This document shows positions 22,238 to 31,210 of a DNA stretch of 44,053 nucleotides, one piece after another. This DNA is from an uncultured Carnobacteriaceae bacterium (GTDB taxonomy: Bacteria; Bacillota; Bacilli; Lactobacillales; Aerococcaceae), in assembly GCA_938039195.1 (NCBI GenBank), contig CALHVK010000047.1, positions 1 to 44,053 of the forward strand, written 5' to 3'. A model generated the notes under the pieces. The model made no database searches, had not been told where the DNA came from, and worked only from the letters and a program-made list of their open reading frames with translations. The translations under genes and the position numbers were made by a program. Within the stretch, counting starts at the first letter, position 1. Each line of letters begins with the position of its first letter.

Positions 22238-25200
22238 TTAGAACAAATCATCGAATAACGATAATTGGTTTTCATCTGGTAAATGATCAAGAACTTTATT
22301 TTCTGTCATGTAATCAATCAATGTCTTTGATACTTTACCACGTGTTGCTAAGTCTTTCTTTGATAAGAAAGGTTGTTCTTGTCTTGCTTCAACAATCTTA
22401 TTCGCAACGTTTAGCCCTAACCCTTGAATCGCTCTAAACGGAGCAATTAAGGAGTCTCCTTCAATCACAAAGTTACTTGCTTCTGATTTATCAATGTCGA
22501 CCATCTTAAATTGGAAACCACGTTCTACCATCTCGTTCGCTAATTCAAGTACAGTCAACAAGTTTTGTTCTTTCGTACTAGCTTCCATTCCTTTTTCTCG
22601 AATTTCTTTGATGCGTTTCTTAATCATTTCTTTTCCTTGCGACATCGCAACGATATCAAAATCTTGCGCACGCACTGAGAAATAAGCACAGTAGTATAGT
22701 AATGGTTTATGAACCTTAAACCACGCTACACGTAACGCCATTAAAACGTAGGCTGCTGCGTGGGCTTTCGGGAACATATACTTAATCTTTAAGCAAGATT
22801 GAATATACCATTCAGGTACATTATTTTCTCTCATAATCGCCTGGAACTCGTCAGGGATTCCTTTCCCTTTACGCACACCTTCCATGATTTTGAAGGCTAA
22901 TCCTTCTTCAACGCCCTTATGGATTAAGTACACCATAATATCATCACGACAACCAATAACGTCAGCAAGAGGGATATTATGCAAACGAATCAATTCTTCT
23001 GCATTTCCAAGATATACGTCCGTCCCATGTGATAAACCTGAAATTTGGAGCAACTCCGTAAAGGTCGAAGGTTTTGTTTGTTCTAACATTCCTCGAACGA
23101 ATTTCGTTCCAAATTCCGGAATACCAAGCGTACCGGTTTTCGAATCAATTTGTTCAGGAGTCACTCCTAACACTTCCGTACCACCAAAGATTTTCATTAC
23201 TTCTGGGTCATCGGGCGGAATCGCTTTTGGATCCAGTCCTGATAAGTCTTGCAACATACGAATAACTGTTGGATCATCGTGCCCAAGAATGTCAAGTTTT
23301 AAAACATTATCGTGAATTGAGTGGAAGTCAAAGTGGGTTGTTCTCCACTCTGCAGTTAAGTCATCGGCTGGATATTGAATCGGTGTAAAGTCATATACAT
23401 CCATATAGTCCGGAATAACAATAATCCCACCTGGGTGCTGACCGGTACTACGTTTTACTCCAGTACATCCGCTGGCTAAGCGCTCGATTTCTGCTTGTCG
23501 AAACTCTAGGCCTAAGTCACGTTCATATCCTTTTACATACCCAAAGGCAGTCTTATCGGCAACCGTACTAATTGTCCCTGCACGATAAACATAATCTTCC
23601 CCGAACAATACTTTTGTATAGTTATGCGCTTGTGGTTGATATTCCCCACTAAAGTTCAAATCGATATCGGGAACTTTATCTCCGTAGAATCCAAGGAAGG
23701 TTTCAAACGGAATGTCATGTCCATCTTTTGCCATACGAGTATTACAACGAGGACAGGTCTTGTCAGGCAAATCAAAACCAGACCCTACAGAACCATCATT
23801 GAAGAATTCTGATAATTGACATTGCGGACAGCGATAATGTGGCGCTAATGGATTCACTTCGGTAATTCCTGTTAGTGTCGCAACAAGGGACGACCCAACA
23901 GAACCACGTGAACCTACTAAGTACCCATCTTGATTACTCTTATGAACTAGTTTTTGTGAAATTAAATAGATCACTTCAAATCCATTACCAATAATACTTT
24001 TCAGTTCTTTTTGAATACGCTCTTCAACGATTTTCGGTAAAGGATTTCCATACCATTCATGTGCCTTATCGTAGCTCAATTTAGTGATTTCGTCTGCCGC
24101 ACCTTCGATTTTCGGAGTGAATAATCTGTCTTTCACTGGAGTAATTTCTTCTAATTGATCGCTAACCCAATTGGAGTTCGTCACGACCACTTCATAAGCT
24201 TTTTCCTCTCCAAGAAAAGCAAATTCTTTCAGCATTTCGTCTGTGGTTCTTAAATGAGCATCAGGGTATTCTTGAGGAACACCATTGTTCAATGAAGTCA
24301 GAAGAATCTCACGATAAATCTTATCTTCCGGATTTAAGTAGTGAACATTCCCTGTTGCTACAACAGGCTTTCCTAGCTCATCTCCAAGGCGAACTAAGTT
24401 TTGAATGATTTCTTCTAAATGATGCTCATTACGAATTAATTCTTTTTTGATTAAAGGACGATAAATAGCTTTTGGCATAATTTCGATATAGTCATAGAAT
24501 TTAGCCTTTTCTTTAGCTTCGTTATATCCTTTTTGCATCATCGCTTCAAAAACTTCACCTTCAGCGCATCCTGACCCTAGTAAGAATGAATCACGACGAC
24601 TTGAAAGCATACTTCTTAAAATACGAGGAACGCGGTAATAATATTCAATATTGGATTGAGATACGACCTTGAATAATTCTTTCAACCCAGCTTGGTCTTT
24701 TGCAAAAATCGTCGCATGGAATGGACGTCCATTCTTAAAGACCTCTTCTGGATGGATATTGGTGTTTAATTCATCGTGGTACAACAAATTATGTTCTGTC
24801 GCTGCTTCTTTTAAGAAGATATGACATAAATAACCCGTCGTCTCAGAGTCATACACGGCACGGTGATGTTGTTCTAGTGCAACATTATAGCGTTTCGCTA
24901 AAGTATTTAAACGGTGAGACTTAAGTTGTGGGTGAAGCATACGAGATAATTCCAGAGTATCGATAACTGGTTGATTTGTTTTTGGAATCCCCACATTTTC
25001 GTATCCTGTATTTAAGAAGCCCATATCAAAACTTGCATTATGCGCCACAAGTATGCAGTCTTTAGAAAATTCGTGGAATTCTTTTAAAACTTGCTCTACA
25101 GATTTAGAACCTCTAACCATGTCGTCAGTAATTCCGGTTAACTGAATTGTCGTCGCAGATAAAGGATGCCCTGGATCGATAAACTCTTCAAACTGATCAA

Positions 25201-26572
25201 TCACAACACCGTTCTTCATTTTAACGGCCGCTAGCTCGATGATACTGTCATAAATCGCAGAAAGACCGGTTGTTTCCACGTCGAAAACAACATAAGTCGC
25301 ATCTTCTAATAGAATATGTTGCGGATTATAAGCCACGTTAACATGATCATCAACGATATTTCCTTCTAAACCGTACAGAATCTTAATTCCGTTTTTCTTC
25401 CCGGCTCCGTGCGCTTCTGGATAAGCCTGTAAGTTGGCATGATCCGTAATCGCAATTGCCTTATGTCCCCATTTAGCCGCTTGACTAATCAAATCACTTG
25501 GAGCATTCGTCGCATCCATTACAGACATATTTGTATGCATATGCAATTCAACACGTTTATCGCCTTCAGCCGTATCTTTCCTACCTTCGTGGTTTACAGC
25601 AGTCATATCTCGGATAATCATACCCAATTCTTGAGAGAACTTATTCACTTCAATCGTACCGAACGCTCTAACCCATGTTCCTTTTTTCAACCCTTCAAGC
25701 GCTTGTTCATCTTCTGGAGTTGATGGGAATAAAGTTGCACTGATGGAAGAAGTATAGTCCGTTAATTTAATATTTCCGAACAACTTCCCTTTTGCTTTTC
25801 CTCGACGAAGTTCGATATCAAAAATCTTACCTTCGATAACGACATTGCGCTCTTCTTCAAAAATATCTGCAAGCGCACGAACTTCACTATTGGATTTGAT
25901 TGGTTTCCCGTAAATGACACCTTCTGGTTTAGAAGAGTTCGCACTCGCTGATTTTTTTTGTGGAGCTTGCGAAGCCACCAGTTGTACAGCTTTTTGAGCT
26001 TCATTAAAAGCTTGCTCAATCTGCTGTTCTTTTTGGATAAATTCTTCTGCTAATCGCTCCTGCAACTCACCATCTACATGAATTTGAACGCCTAATTTAG
26101 GGAATCCAGCTTCCATATAAGCCTGTTGAATTTTTGGAACGCAATTATTTGTTAAGTGTGTCTTCGTTAATTCATTTGGACAATGCAGCTTAATTTGATT
26201 TTTCTCATATTTTGGAGTTTGATCCGCTAAAATTTGATGAGAAACTGCTGATTCATCCTTTAATGTCTCTAATACATATTCCCAATAGGATTCAACGAGT
26301 TCTTCTGTAACAGATGCACCCTCATCAGTTGTAATGACAGCTTTTCCACCGAATTGACGGTAAGTGTCACCTAGTGCATCGGTAAATAGTCTGAACTTTT
26401 CATACATAAAAATGACTGGATTATGGATGTGAAAAGTCCATGTTTTATCCAACTTTGAGATGTCAATTCGAACTAATTTTGCTTCATCAAATTCTGGAGA
26501 AAAAATACTTGTGTCAGCAATATTAAATTGCTCGATCACTTTTTTCATTAAATCTTTTTGTGATTGACTCAT
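22238..26572 (-). CDS. polC: DNA polymerase III alpha subunit, Gram-positive type (PolC)
   Basis: This 1444-residue replicative polymerase has built-in proofreading. In order: an N-terminal domain (about 1-220), an OB fold (about 230-320), and a PHP domain opening R-V-E-L-H-M-H-T-N-M-S. That domain is interrupted by a DnaQ-like 3'-5' exonuclease (Y-V-V-F-D-V-E-T-T-G-L-S; H-N-A-S-F-D). The polymerase core has C-P-x-C zinc-type pairs, G-S-R-G-S-V-G-S-S and P-D-I-D-L-N-F-S, the catalytic aspartate motif. The frame opens 14 codons earlier, but AGGAGG precedes the ATG at 26570-26572, giving M-S-Q-S-Q. Length fits the family. It follows rseP directly; proS, often found between them in relatives, is absent. 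Confidence 0.99.
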   Translation of the reverse strand: MSQSQKDLMKKVIEQFNIADTSIFSPEFDEAKLVRIDISKLDKTWTFHIHNPVIFMYEKFRLFTDALGDTYRQFGGKAVITTDEGASVTEELVESYWEYVLETLKDESAVSHQILADQTPKYEKNQIKLHCPNELTKTHLTNNCVPKIQQAYMEAGFPKLGVQIHVDGELQERLAEEFIQKEQQIEQAFNEAQKAVQLVASQAPQKKSASANSSKPEGVIYGKPIKSNSEVRALADIFEEERNVVIEGKIFDIELRRGKAKGKLFGNIKLTDYTSSISATLFPSTPEDEQALEGLKKGTWVRAFGTIEVNKFSQELGMIIRDMTAVNHEGRKDTAEGDKRVELHMHTNMSVMDATNAPSDLISQAAKWGHKAIAITDHANLQAYPEAHGAGKKNGIKILYGLEGNIVDDHVNVAYNPQHILLEDATYVVFDVETTGLSAIYDSIIELAAVKMKNGVVIDQFEEFIDPGHPLSATTIQLTGITDDMVRGSKSVEQVLKEFHEFSKDCILVAHNASFDMGFLNTGYENVGIPKTNQPVIDTLELSRMLHPQLKSHRLNTLAKRYNVALEQHHRAVYDSETTGYLCHIFLKEAATEHNLLYHDELNTNIHPEEVFKNGRPFHATIFAKDQAGLKELFKVVSQSNIEYYYRVPRILRSMLSSRRDSFLLGSGCAEGEVFEAMMQKGYNEAKEKAKFYDYIEIMPKAIYRPLIKKELIRNEHHLEEIIQNLVRLGDELGKPVVATGNVHYLNPEDKIYREILLTSLNNGVPQEYPDAHLRTTDEMLKEFAFLGEEKAYEVVVTNSNWVSDQLEEITPVKDRLFTPKIEGAADEITKLSYDKAHEWYGNPLPKIVEERIQKELKSIIGNGFEVIYLISQKLVHKSNQDGYLVGSRGSVGSSLVATLTGITEVNPLAPHYRCPQCQLSEFFNDGSVGSGFDLPDKTCPRCNTRMAKDGHDIPFETFLGFYGDKVPDIDLNFSGEYQPQAHNYTKVLFGEDYVYRAGTISTVADKTAFGYVKGYERDLGLEFRQAEIERLASGCTGVKRSTGQHPGGIIVIPDYMDVYDFTPIQYPADDLTAEWRTTHFDFHSIHDNVLKLDILGHDDPTVIRMLQDLSGLDPKAIPPDDPEVMKIFGGTEVLGVTPEQIDSKTGTLGIPEFGTKFVRGMLEQTKPSTFTELLQISGLSHGTDVYLGNAEELIRLHNIPLADVIGCRDDIMVYLIHKGVEEGLAFKIMEGVRKGKGIPDEFQAIMRENNVPEWYIQSCLKIKYMFPKAHAAAYVLMALRVAWFKVHKPLLYYCAYFSVRAQDFDIVAMSQGKEMIKKRIKEIREKGMEASTKEQNLLTVLELANEMVERGFQFKMVDIDKSEASNFVIEGDSLIAPFRAIQGLGLNVANKIVEARQEQPFLSKKDLATRGKVSKTLIDYMTENKVLDHLPDENQLSLFDDLF

Positions 26573-26599
26573 GGTTTCCTCCTTTTTTATTACATAAGA

Positions 26600-26628
26600 A
26601 GAGTGCTCCACCATCGTAGAGACACTCT
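26600..26628 (-). other. Hairpin in the rseP-polC gap
   Basis: AGAGTG and CTC pair with GAG and CACTCT (26600-26608 with 26619-26628, one bulge) around a 10-base loop. No U-run follows on the minus strand. It may be a weak attenuator or a processing site before polC. Confidence 0.45.
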
Positions 26629-26633
26629 CTTGT

Positions 26634-27899
26634 TTAATTAAATAATTTCATAATATCGTTCCATGTTACAAGAAGCATTAACGCAAATAGGAAAATCGCT
26701 CCTGCAATCGTTAAATACCCTTCTTTTTCTGGATCGAGTGGTTTCTTACGAATTCCTTCAATCACATTAAGAACTAGTTTTCCGCCGTCTAATGCTGGAA
26801 TCGGTAAAAGGTTCATTACACCAAGGTTGGCACTAATCATTCCCATGAATGCTAACAAATCAAGGAATCCATTTTTAGCAACTTGCGAAGTCATGGAATA
26901 AATAGCAACTGGTCCCCCGAGTTGATTCAAATTAAATCCTCGTGTAAAGAGTGAACCTAATGCAGAAAGAACTAGGACAACGACAGAGATCGTTTGAGTA
27001 AAGCCAAAAGCAATAATTGATAAAATATCATTTTTAAGAACTCTTGTGACTCCTAATTGCCCTATCTTTGAACCATCGGATGCTTCTACAGCTTTTGGTG
27101 TAACTTTCACTTCCTGAGTTTTCCCGTCACGTTCAATCGAAACAGATAAAGCTTTATCTGCACTTGAACGAACAATTTTTGTCATTTCATCCCATGAATG
27201 AATTTCAACACCATCAATGGAAAGGACCTTATCTCCCTCTTTAAGACCTGCCACAAGGGCTGCAGAATTATCTGTTACTTGGCCGATTGTCGCATCATTA
27301 GATGGAACTCCACCTTGCATGAACCCAACAATAATAAATACAAGAATCGATAAAATAAAGTTGTTCATCGGGCCAGCGGCGTTTGTTTTAATTCTGTTCC
27401 ACAATGTTGCTGAATTGAACTGACGCTCAACTGGCGCCACAACGACTTCTGTTCCATCTGACTCAATAATCGTTGCAGTCTTCGAAACAGATAATGTAAC
27501 CTTCTCCTCTGAATTAATGTAGTATCCAGTTAATGTCATGTCTTTATGTAAATCTGCATCTTCAATTTGGAAAGGTACAGAATTTTCAATGATGATTTTA
27601 TCGTCAAAATTTAATTTTTGAACAACATTTTCACTATCAAGAACGATAGTAATCATCATCCCAGGTTTAATTTCTTGTTCATCTTCATCGTGGCCTGCCA
27701 TACGAACGTATCCACCAATTGGTAATAAGCGCAGTGTATACACTGTTTCCCCTTTACGGACTTGGAAGATTTTTGGCCCCATACCAATTGCAAATTCACG
27801 GACTAAAATACCTGCTTTCTTTGCAAAATAGTAATGTCCAAATTCATGAATAATCACGATAATACTAAATACAAATAAAAATGCAATGACTCCTTGCAC
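26634..27899 (-). CDS. rseP: RIP metalloprotease RseP/RasP (site-2 protease)
   Basis: This 421-residue intramembrane zinc protease cuts transmembrane segments of anti-sigma factors and remnant signal peptides. The active-site H-E-F-G-H is in the first membrane helix (residues 18-22) and the second motif N-L-L-P-I-P-A-L-D-G-G-K is in the third. A PDZ domain lies between (about 190-270). Four membrane helices are predicted. The frame begins at a GTG (27906-27908) that overlaps AGAGG. A second GTG at 27897-27899 lies eight bases from it and is the better start. cdsA ends 14 bases upstream, and dxr, found here in non-mevalonate bacteria, is missing. Confidence 0.96.
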   Translation of the reverse strand: MQGVIAFLFVFSIIVIIHEFGHYYFAKKAGILVREFAIGMGPKIFQVRKGETVYTLRLLPIGGYVRMAGHDEDEQEIKPGMMITIVLDSENVVQKLNFDDKIIIENSVPFQIEDADLHKDMTLTGYYINSEEKVTLSVSKTATIIESDGTEVVVAPVERQFNSATLWNRIKTNAAGPMNNFILSILVFIIVGFMQGGVPSNDATIGQVTDNSAALVAGLKEGDKVLSIDGVEIHSWDEMTKIVRSSADKALSVSIERDGKTQEVKVTPKAVEASDGSKIGQLGVTRVLKNDILSIIAFGFTQTISVVVLVLSALGSLFTRGFNLNQLGGPVAIYSMTSQVAKNGFLDLLAFMGMISANLGVMNLLPIPALDGGKLVLNVIEGIRKKPLDPEKEGYLTIAGAIFLFALMLLVTWNDIMKLFN

Positions 27900-27913
27900 T
27901 GACTTCACCTCTT

Positions 27914-28714
27914 TTAAATATCCCCAAAGAATTTAAACACGATTTGGAACATAAACATCGCAAAGAAAGTTGAATCGAAACGATCCAAAACTCCGCCATG
28001 CCCTGGGAATAAGTTTCCAGAATCTTTTACGTTAAATTGTCGCTTGTAAGCAGACTCTACTAAGTCTCCTAATTGTCCGAAAATGGATAAACAAATCATT
28101 AAGAGCACAAATTCAAATACTGAGAATTTGACTGGGTTATAAAACGGAACCACCAATAATCCTAGTAATACAGAACCTAGAACCCCGCCAATAGAACCTT
28201 CAATTGTTTTATTTGGGCTAATATCCGGAGCTAATTTATGTTTCCCAAATCTGCGTCCAGCTAAATACGCGAATGAATCTGTTCCCCAAATGACTAGGAA
28301 GACAAAAATCGCCATTCCAAAACTAATACTTCTAACAAATAGAATTCCAGAGAATCCACCACCAACGTATAAAGAAATGAGCGAACAAAATGCCGCATCC
28401 TCAAAAGAAAAACGATCACTCTTATATACGGTTAATGTCATCAGTAGCATGACGATTAAGAAATAAAAGAAGAAATAATCAATTCCTCTTGGCAAAGCGA
28501 CTAATGGTTTTTGTGAAAATAAAAATGACAATGTAGCCAGTAACGTGAGAGAACCTTCTATTGAAAAAATATTCATTTTTTTCATTTGGAAGAATTCATA
28601 AATCCCAACAATTGCTAACAGCGCTAGTAGCGTACGTAACCAAATATCACCCACATAAAGTATTGGTAAAAATATACAAACAGCAATGATTGCAGTAATC
28701 ACTCTTTGTTTCAT
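27914..28714 (-). CDS. cdsA: Phosphatidate cytidylyltransferase
   Basis: This 266-residue membrane enzyme makes CDP-diacylglycerol from phosphatidic acid and CTP. About eight hydrophobic helices are seen. The C-terminal signature is complete: S-A-Y-K-R-Q-F-N-V-K-D-S-G, then F-P-G-H-G-G-V-L-D-R-F-D-S, holding the metal-binding Asp residues. Its ATG directly follows the TAG of uppS without a gap, indicating coupled translation. Confidence 0.97.
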   Translation of the reverse strand: MKQRVITAIIAVCIFLPILYVGDIWLRTLLALLAIVGIYEFFQMKKMNIFSIEGSLTLLATLSFLFSQKPLVALPRGIDYFFFYFLIVMLLMTLTVYKSDRFSFEDAAFCSLISLYVGGGFSGILFVRSISFGMAIFVFLVIWGTDSFAYLAGRRFGKHKLAPDISPNKTIEGSIGGVLGSVLLGLLVVPFYNPVKFSVFEFVLLMICLSIFGQLGDLVESAYKRQFNVKDSGNLFPGHGGVLDRFDSTFFAMFMFQIVFKFFGDI

Positions 28715-29488
28715 CTATGCAAGACCTCCATAACGACGATGTCTTCCTTGATAAGTTAGAATCGCTTTATATAAATCTTCTTTGGAAAAATCTGGCCAAA
28801 AAATATCTGTAAAGTAATATTCACTATACGCCAATTGCCACAATAAGAAATTACTTAATCGTACTTCTCCACTTGTACGAATCATTAAATCCGGATCTTG
28901 TAACTCTCCTAGGAAACTCGTTTGTAATTCACGTTCGAATAAAGCGTCATCGATATCATCAACAGCTAACTCTCCTCTTTCCACACGTCTTGCAAGAGTT
29001 TTTGTTGCTTCGATAATTTCAGCACGCGAGCCATAGTTGAGAGCAAATGTTAACACCATACCCGTGTTATTTTTTGTATCTTCAACAGCTTTTAGTACTA
29101 CTTGTTTTGTTGATTCAGGTAATTCATCAATAAATCCGATCAGTTGGATTTTCATATTTCTTTCTTGAAGTTCAGGCATAAATGTTCCGAAAAAATCCCC
29201 AGGTAGTTTCATTAAGAAACTGACTTCTTCCGTTGGACGTTTCCAGTTTTCTGTACTAAACGCATATAAGGTCATCGCCTTTACTCCTAATTCATCGGCA
29301 GCAATTGCGATTCGTTTTACTGTACTCATGCCTTCTTTATGTCCCGCGATTCTAGGGAGATTGCGTTTCTTTGCCCAACGACCATTACCGTCCATAATGA
29401 CAGCAATATGTTGTGGGATATTCTCTCGATCAATTGAAACAGATTCTTTTGTTTCTTGTGGTTTTGATTGTTTCTTCCAAAAAAGCAT
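28715..29488 (-). CDS. uppS: Undecaprenyl diphosphate synthase
   Basis: This 257-residue cis-prenyltransferase makes the C55 lipid carrier for peptidoglycan and wall polymers. The signature H-I-A-V-I-M-D-G-N-G-R-W-A-K-K-R contains the catalytic Asp at residue 33. T-L-Y-A-F-S-T-E-N-W-K-R and the C-terminal D-L-M-I-R-T-S-G-E-x-R-L-S-N-F-L-L-W-Q are present. An in-frame ATG at 29495-29497 touches AAAGGA, so the ATG at 29486-29488 with nine-base spacing is preferred. It is the first gene of uppS-cdsA-rseP-polC. frr and pyrH, common upstream partners, are not here. Confidence 0.97.
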   Translation of the reverse strand: MLFWKKQSKPQETKESVSIDRENIPQHIAVIMDGNGRWAKKRNLPRIAGHKEGMSTVKRIAIAADELGVKAMTLYAFSTENWKRPTEEVSFLMKLPGDFFGTFMPELQERNMKIQLIGFIDELPESTKQVVLKAVEDTKNNTGMVLTFALNYGSRAEIIEATKTLARRVERGELAVDDIDDALFERELQTSFLGELQDPDLMIRTSGEVRLSNFLLWQLAYSEYYFTDIFWPDFSKEDLYKAILTYQGRHRRYGGLA

Positions 29489-29520
29489 ATTACCCATTCC
29501 TTTACACGTATTTCCTTTCT

Positions 29521-29529
29521 ATTGTAACA
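29521..29529 (-). promoter_or_regulatory. Predicted extended -10 of the uppS promoter
   Basis: The minus strand reads TGT-TACAAT, 32 bases before the uppS start. The -35 is not convincing. Confidence 0.55.
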
Positions 29530-29596
29530 GAAGTTGAAAGTCATTTATAGTATTCTCTTTTTCCTTATGAAAAAATTACAAAAACAAAGGCCCTGA

Positions 29597-29625
29597 TTGG
29601 TTTCTAAGGTGAAAAATGGTATACT
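29597..29625 (+). promoter_or_regulatory. Predicted sigma-A promoter of def
   Basis: TTGGTT (29597-29602), 17 bases, then TATACT (29620-29625) preceded by TGG. The def ATG follows 36 bases downstream. Confidence 0.7.
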
Positions 29626-29661
29626 TAGAAACAGATTTATGAACCAATAAAGGAGTTAACC

Positions 29662-30222
29662 ATGATTACAATGAAAGATATCGTGTTGGAGGGACATCCT
29701 GCCCTTAGAAAACGTGCTGAAAAGCTAACTTTCCCACTAACACAAGAACAACAAGAACTTGCTAAAGAAATGTTAGAGTTCTTACACAATAGTCAAAATC
29801 CAGAAATTGCTGAAAAATATGAATTACGTGCAGGTGTTGGTCTGGCAGCCCCTCAACTTGGTAAATCCATTCAAATGATTGCTCTTCTCGTTCCTGGTTT
29901 TGAAGATGAAGAACCAATTTTAAATGAAGTATGGATTAACCCTCGTATTATGCGTGAATCTGTAAAGAAAGCTTGCCTAAAAGAAGGCGAAGGCTGTCTT
30001 TCAGTAGAACGTGACGTACCAGGTATCGTACTTCGATCTGAACGTATTACTGTAAAATATCAAGATGTGAATGGTGATGAATTCGTACGTACATTAACAG
30101 ACTATGAATCTATCGTTGTACAACACGAAATTGACCATTTAAACGGTGTCATGTTCTACGATCATATTAATAAAACACAACCAATGTATATCCCTAAAGG
30201 AGCAGTTGTCATTGGCGAATAA
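29662..30222 (+). CDS. def: Peptide deformylase
   Basis: This 186-residue metallohydrolase removes the formyl group from nascent N-termini. All three motifs are present: G-V-G-L-A-A-P-Q (58-65), E-G-C-L-S (110-114, with the metal-binding Cys112) and Q-H-E-I-D-H (154-159). The longer loop between motifs 1 and 2 is typical of the Gram-positive type. The ATG follows AAAGGAG. Its stop lies inside the start region of the following HAD gene, so the two are translationally coupled. Confidence 0.98.
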   Translation: MITMKDIVLEGHPALRKRAEKLTFPLTQEQQELAKEMLEFLHNSQNPEIAEKYELRAGVGLAAPQLGKSIQMIALLVPGFEDEEPILNEVWINPRIMRESVKKACLKEGEGCLSVERDVPGIVLRSERITVKYQDVNGDEFVRTLTDYESIVVQHEIDHLNGVMFYDHINKTQPMYIPKGAVVIGE

Positions 30223-30919
30223 GACACCTATTTTAGTGTTCGATTTAGATGATACACTCTATTCAAAACAGCAAGTCTTTTTAACAGCCTTAAAGAAATG
30301 TTATCCCACATTTTCAACGGATATTGATGTGTATAAGGTTTATCAAGAAAAAAGCGAAATTGCATTTGAATTATTTACGAAGGGACAAATCACTTTAGAA
30401 GAAAATCACTTTTCTCGTGTTGAAAGTACCCTTTCATCTCTTGAGCTCGATTCTTCTAAAGAGTCTGTGATTCGTTTTAAGGAAACCTATCAATATGTGA
30501 TGGATCATATCGAATTAGATACAGACTGGTATCTCTTTTTTGACAAAGTAACAAGCCACTCTACTCTCGTTCTTCTAACAAATGGTCCTACGAGCCATCA
30601 ATCGAAAAAAATTACATCTCTTGGATTGGAAAAATGGTTTGACTCGTCTAGAATCTTAATTTCAGAGACGACTGGTGTTCCTAAACCACAAGCAGAAGCC
30701 TTTAAGAATGTTGAGCGACTTTTCCCAAATGTTAGTCCAAACGACTTCTGGATGATTGGTGATGACCTTGTTAATGATATTGAAGGTGCCAAAAACAGAA
30801 ATTGGAATACCATTTATTTCAAACTTGGTGAAGAAGATTCCACTTTGACTCCTAAACCACTCCAGAGTCCAAAAGAATTACTCTCAAAATTGGAAAAAGA
30901 GGCACTTATCAGCCTTTAA
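30212..30919 (+). CDS. HAD-family hydrolase, pyrimidine 5'-nucleotidase-like
   Basis: This 235-residue HAD phosphatase has motif I F-D-L-D-D-T-L-Y (nucleophile Asp11, acid/base Asp13), a helical cap (about 20-95), motif II L-L-T-N-G, a Lys in G-V-P-K-P, and motif IV M-I-G-D-D-L-V-N-D-I. Motif I ending D-D-T-L-Y resembles pyrimidine nucleotidases of the YjjG/SDT1 type, but the substrate is not certain. The reading frame is open upstream inside def. The likely start is TTG at 30212-30214, nine bases after AAAGGAG and overlapping the def stop by 11 bases. No ATG is suitably placed. Confidence 0.9.
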   Translation: MANKTPILVFDLDDTLYSKQQVFLTALKKCYPTFSTDIDVYKVYQEKSEIAFELFTKGQITLEENHFSRVESTLSSLELDSSKESVIRFKETYQYVMDHIELDTDWYLFFDKVTSHSTLVLLTNGPTSHQSKKITSLGLEKWFDSSRILISETTGVPKPQAEAFKNVERLFPNVSPNDFWMIGDDLVNDIEGAKNRNWNTIYFKLGEEDSTLTPKPLQSPKELLSKLEKEALISL

Positions 30920-30943
30920 GATTATGAAAAAATAAGCATTCTA

Positions 30944-30952
30944 TGATAAAAT
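30944..30952 (+). promoter_or_regulatory. Possible extended -10 upstream of rpoY
   Basis: TGA-TAAAAT with the hexamer at 30947-30952, 41 bases before the rpoY ATG. No clear -35 is seen, and read-through from def is also possible. Confidence 0.4.
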
Positions 30953-30993
30953 ATGATAGAAACATTATGAAAAAAATTTAAAGGAGTACATAC

Positions 30994-31209
30994 ATGATTT
31001 TTAAAATTACTTACCAACCAACTAAAACGGAAGCTCCACGTCGTGAGAATACAGAAGCTTTATACATTGAAGCTAGTGACAAGGTAGAAGCCCGCCGCCT
31101 TGTGGATGAAAATACTGAATACAACGTAGAGTTTATCCAAGAGCTAGATGAAAAACACTTAGCTTACGAAAAACAAAACCCTGAGTTTAAATTAACGGTG
31201 TTCAAGTAA
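30994..31209 (+). CDS. rpoY: RNA polymerase epsilon subunit RpoY
   Basis: This 71-residue small subunit is found only in Firmicute RNA polymerase. It begins M-I-F-K-I-T-Y-Q and ends F-K-L-T-V-F-K, as in the DUF1447 family, and its gene is regularly found just before rnjA. AAAGGAG precedes the ATG. Only one base separates its stop from the rnjA start. Confidence 0.95.
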   Translation: MIFKITYQPTKTEAPRRENTEALYIEASDKVEARRLVDENTEYNVEFIQELDEKHLAYEKQNPEFKLTVFK

Positions 31210-31210
31210 C

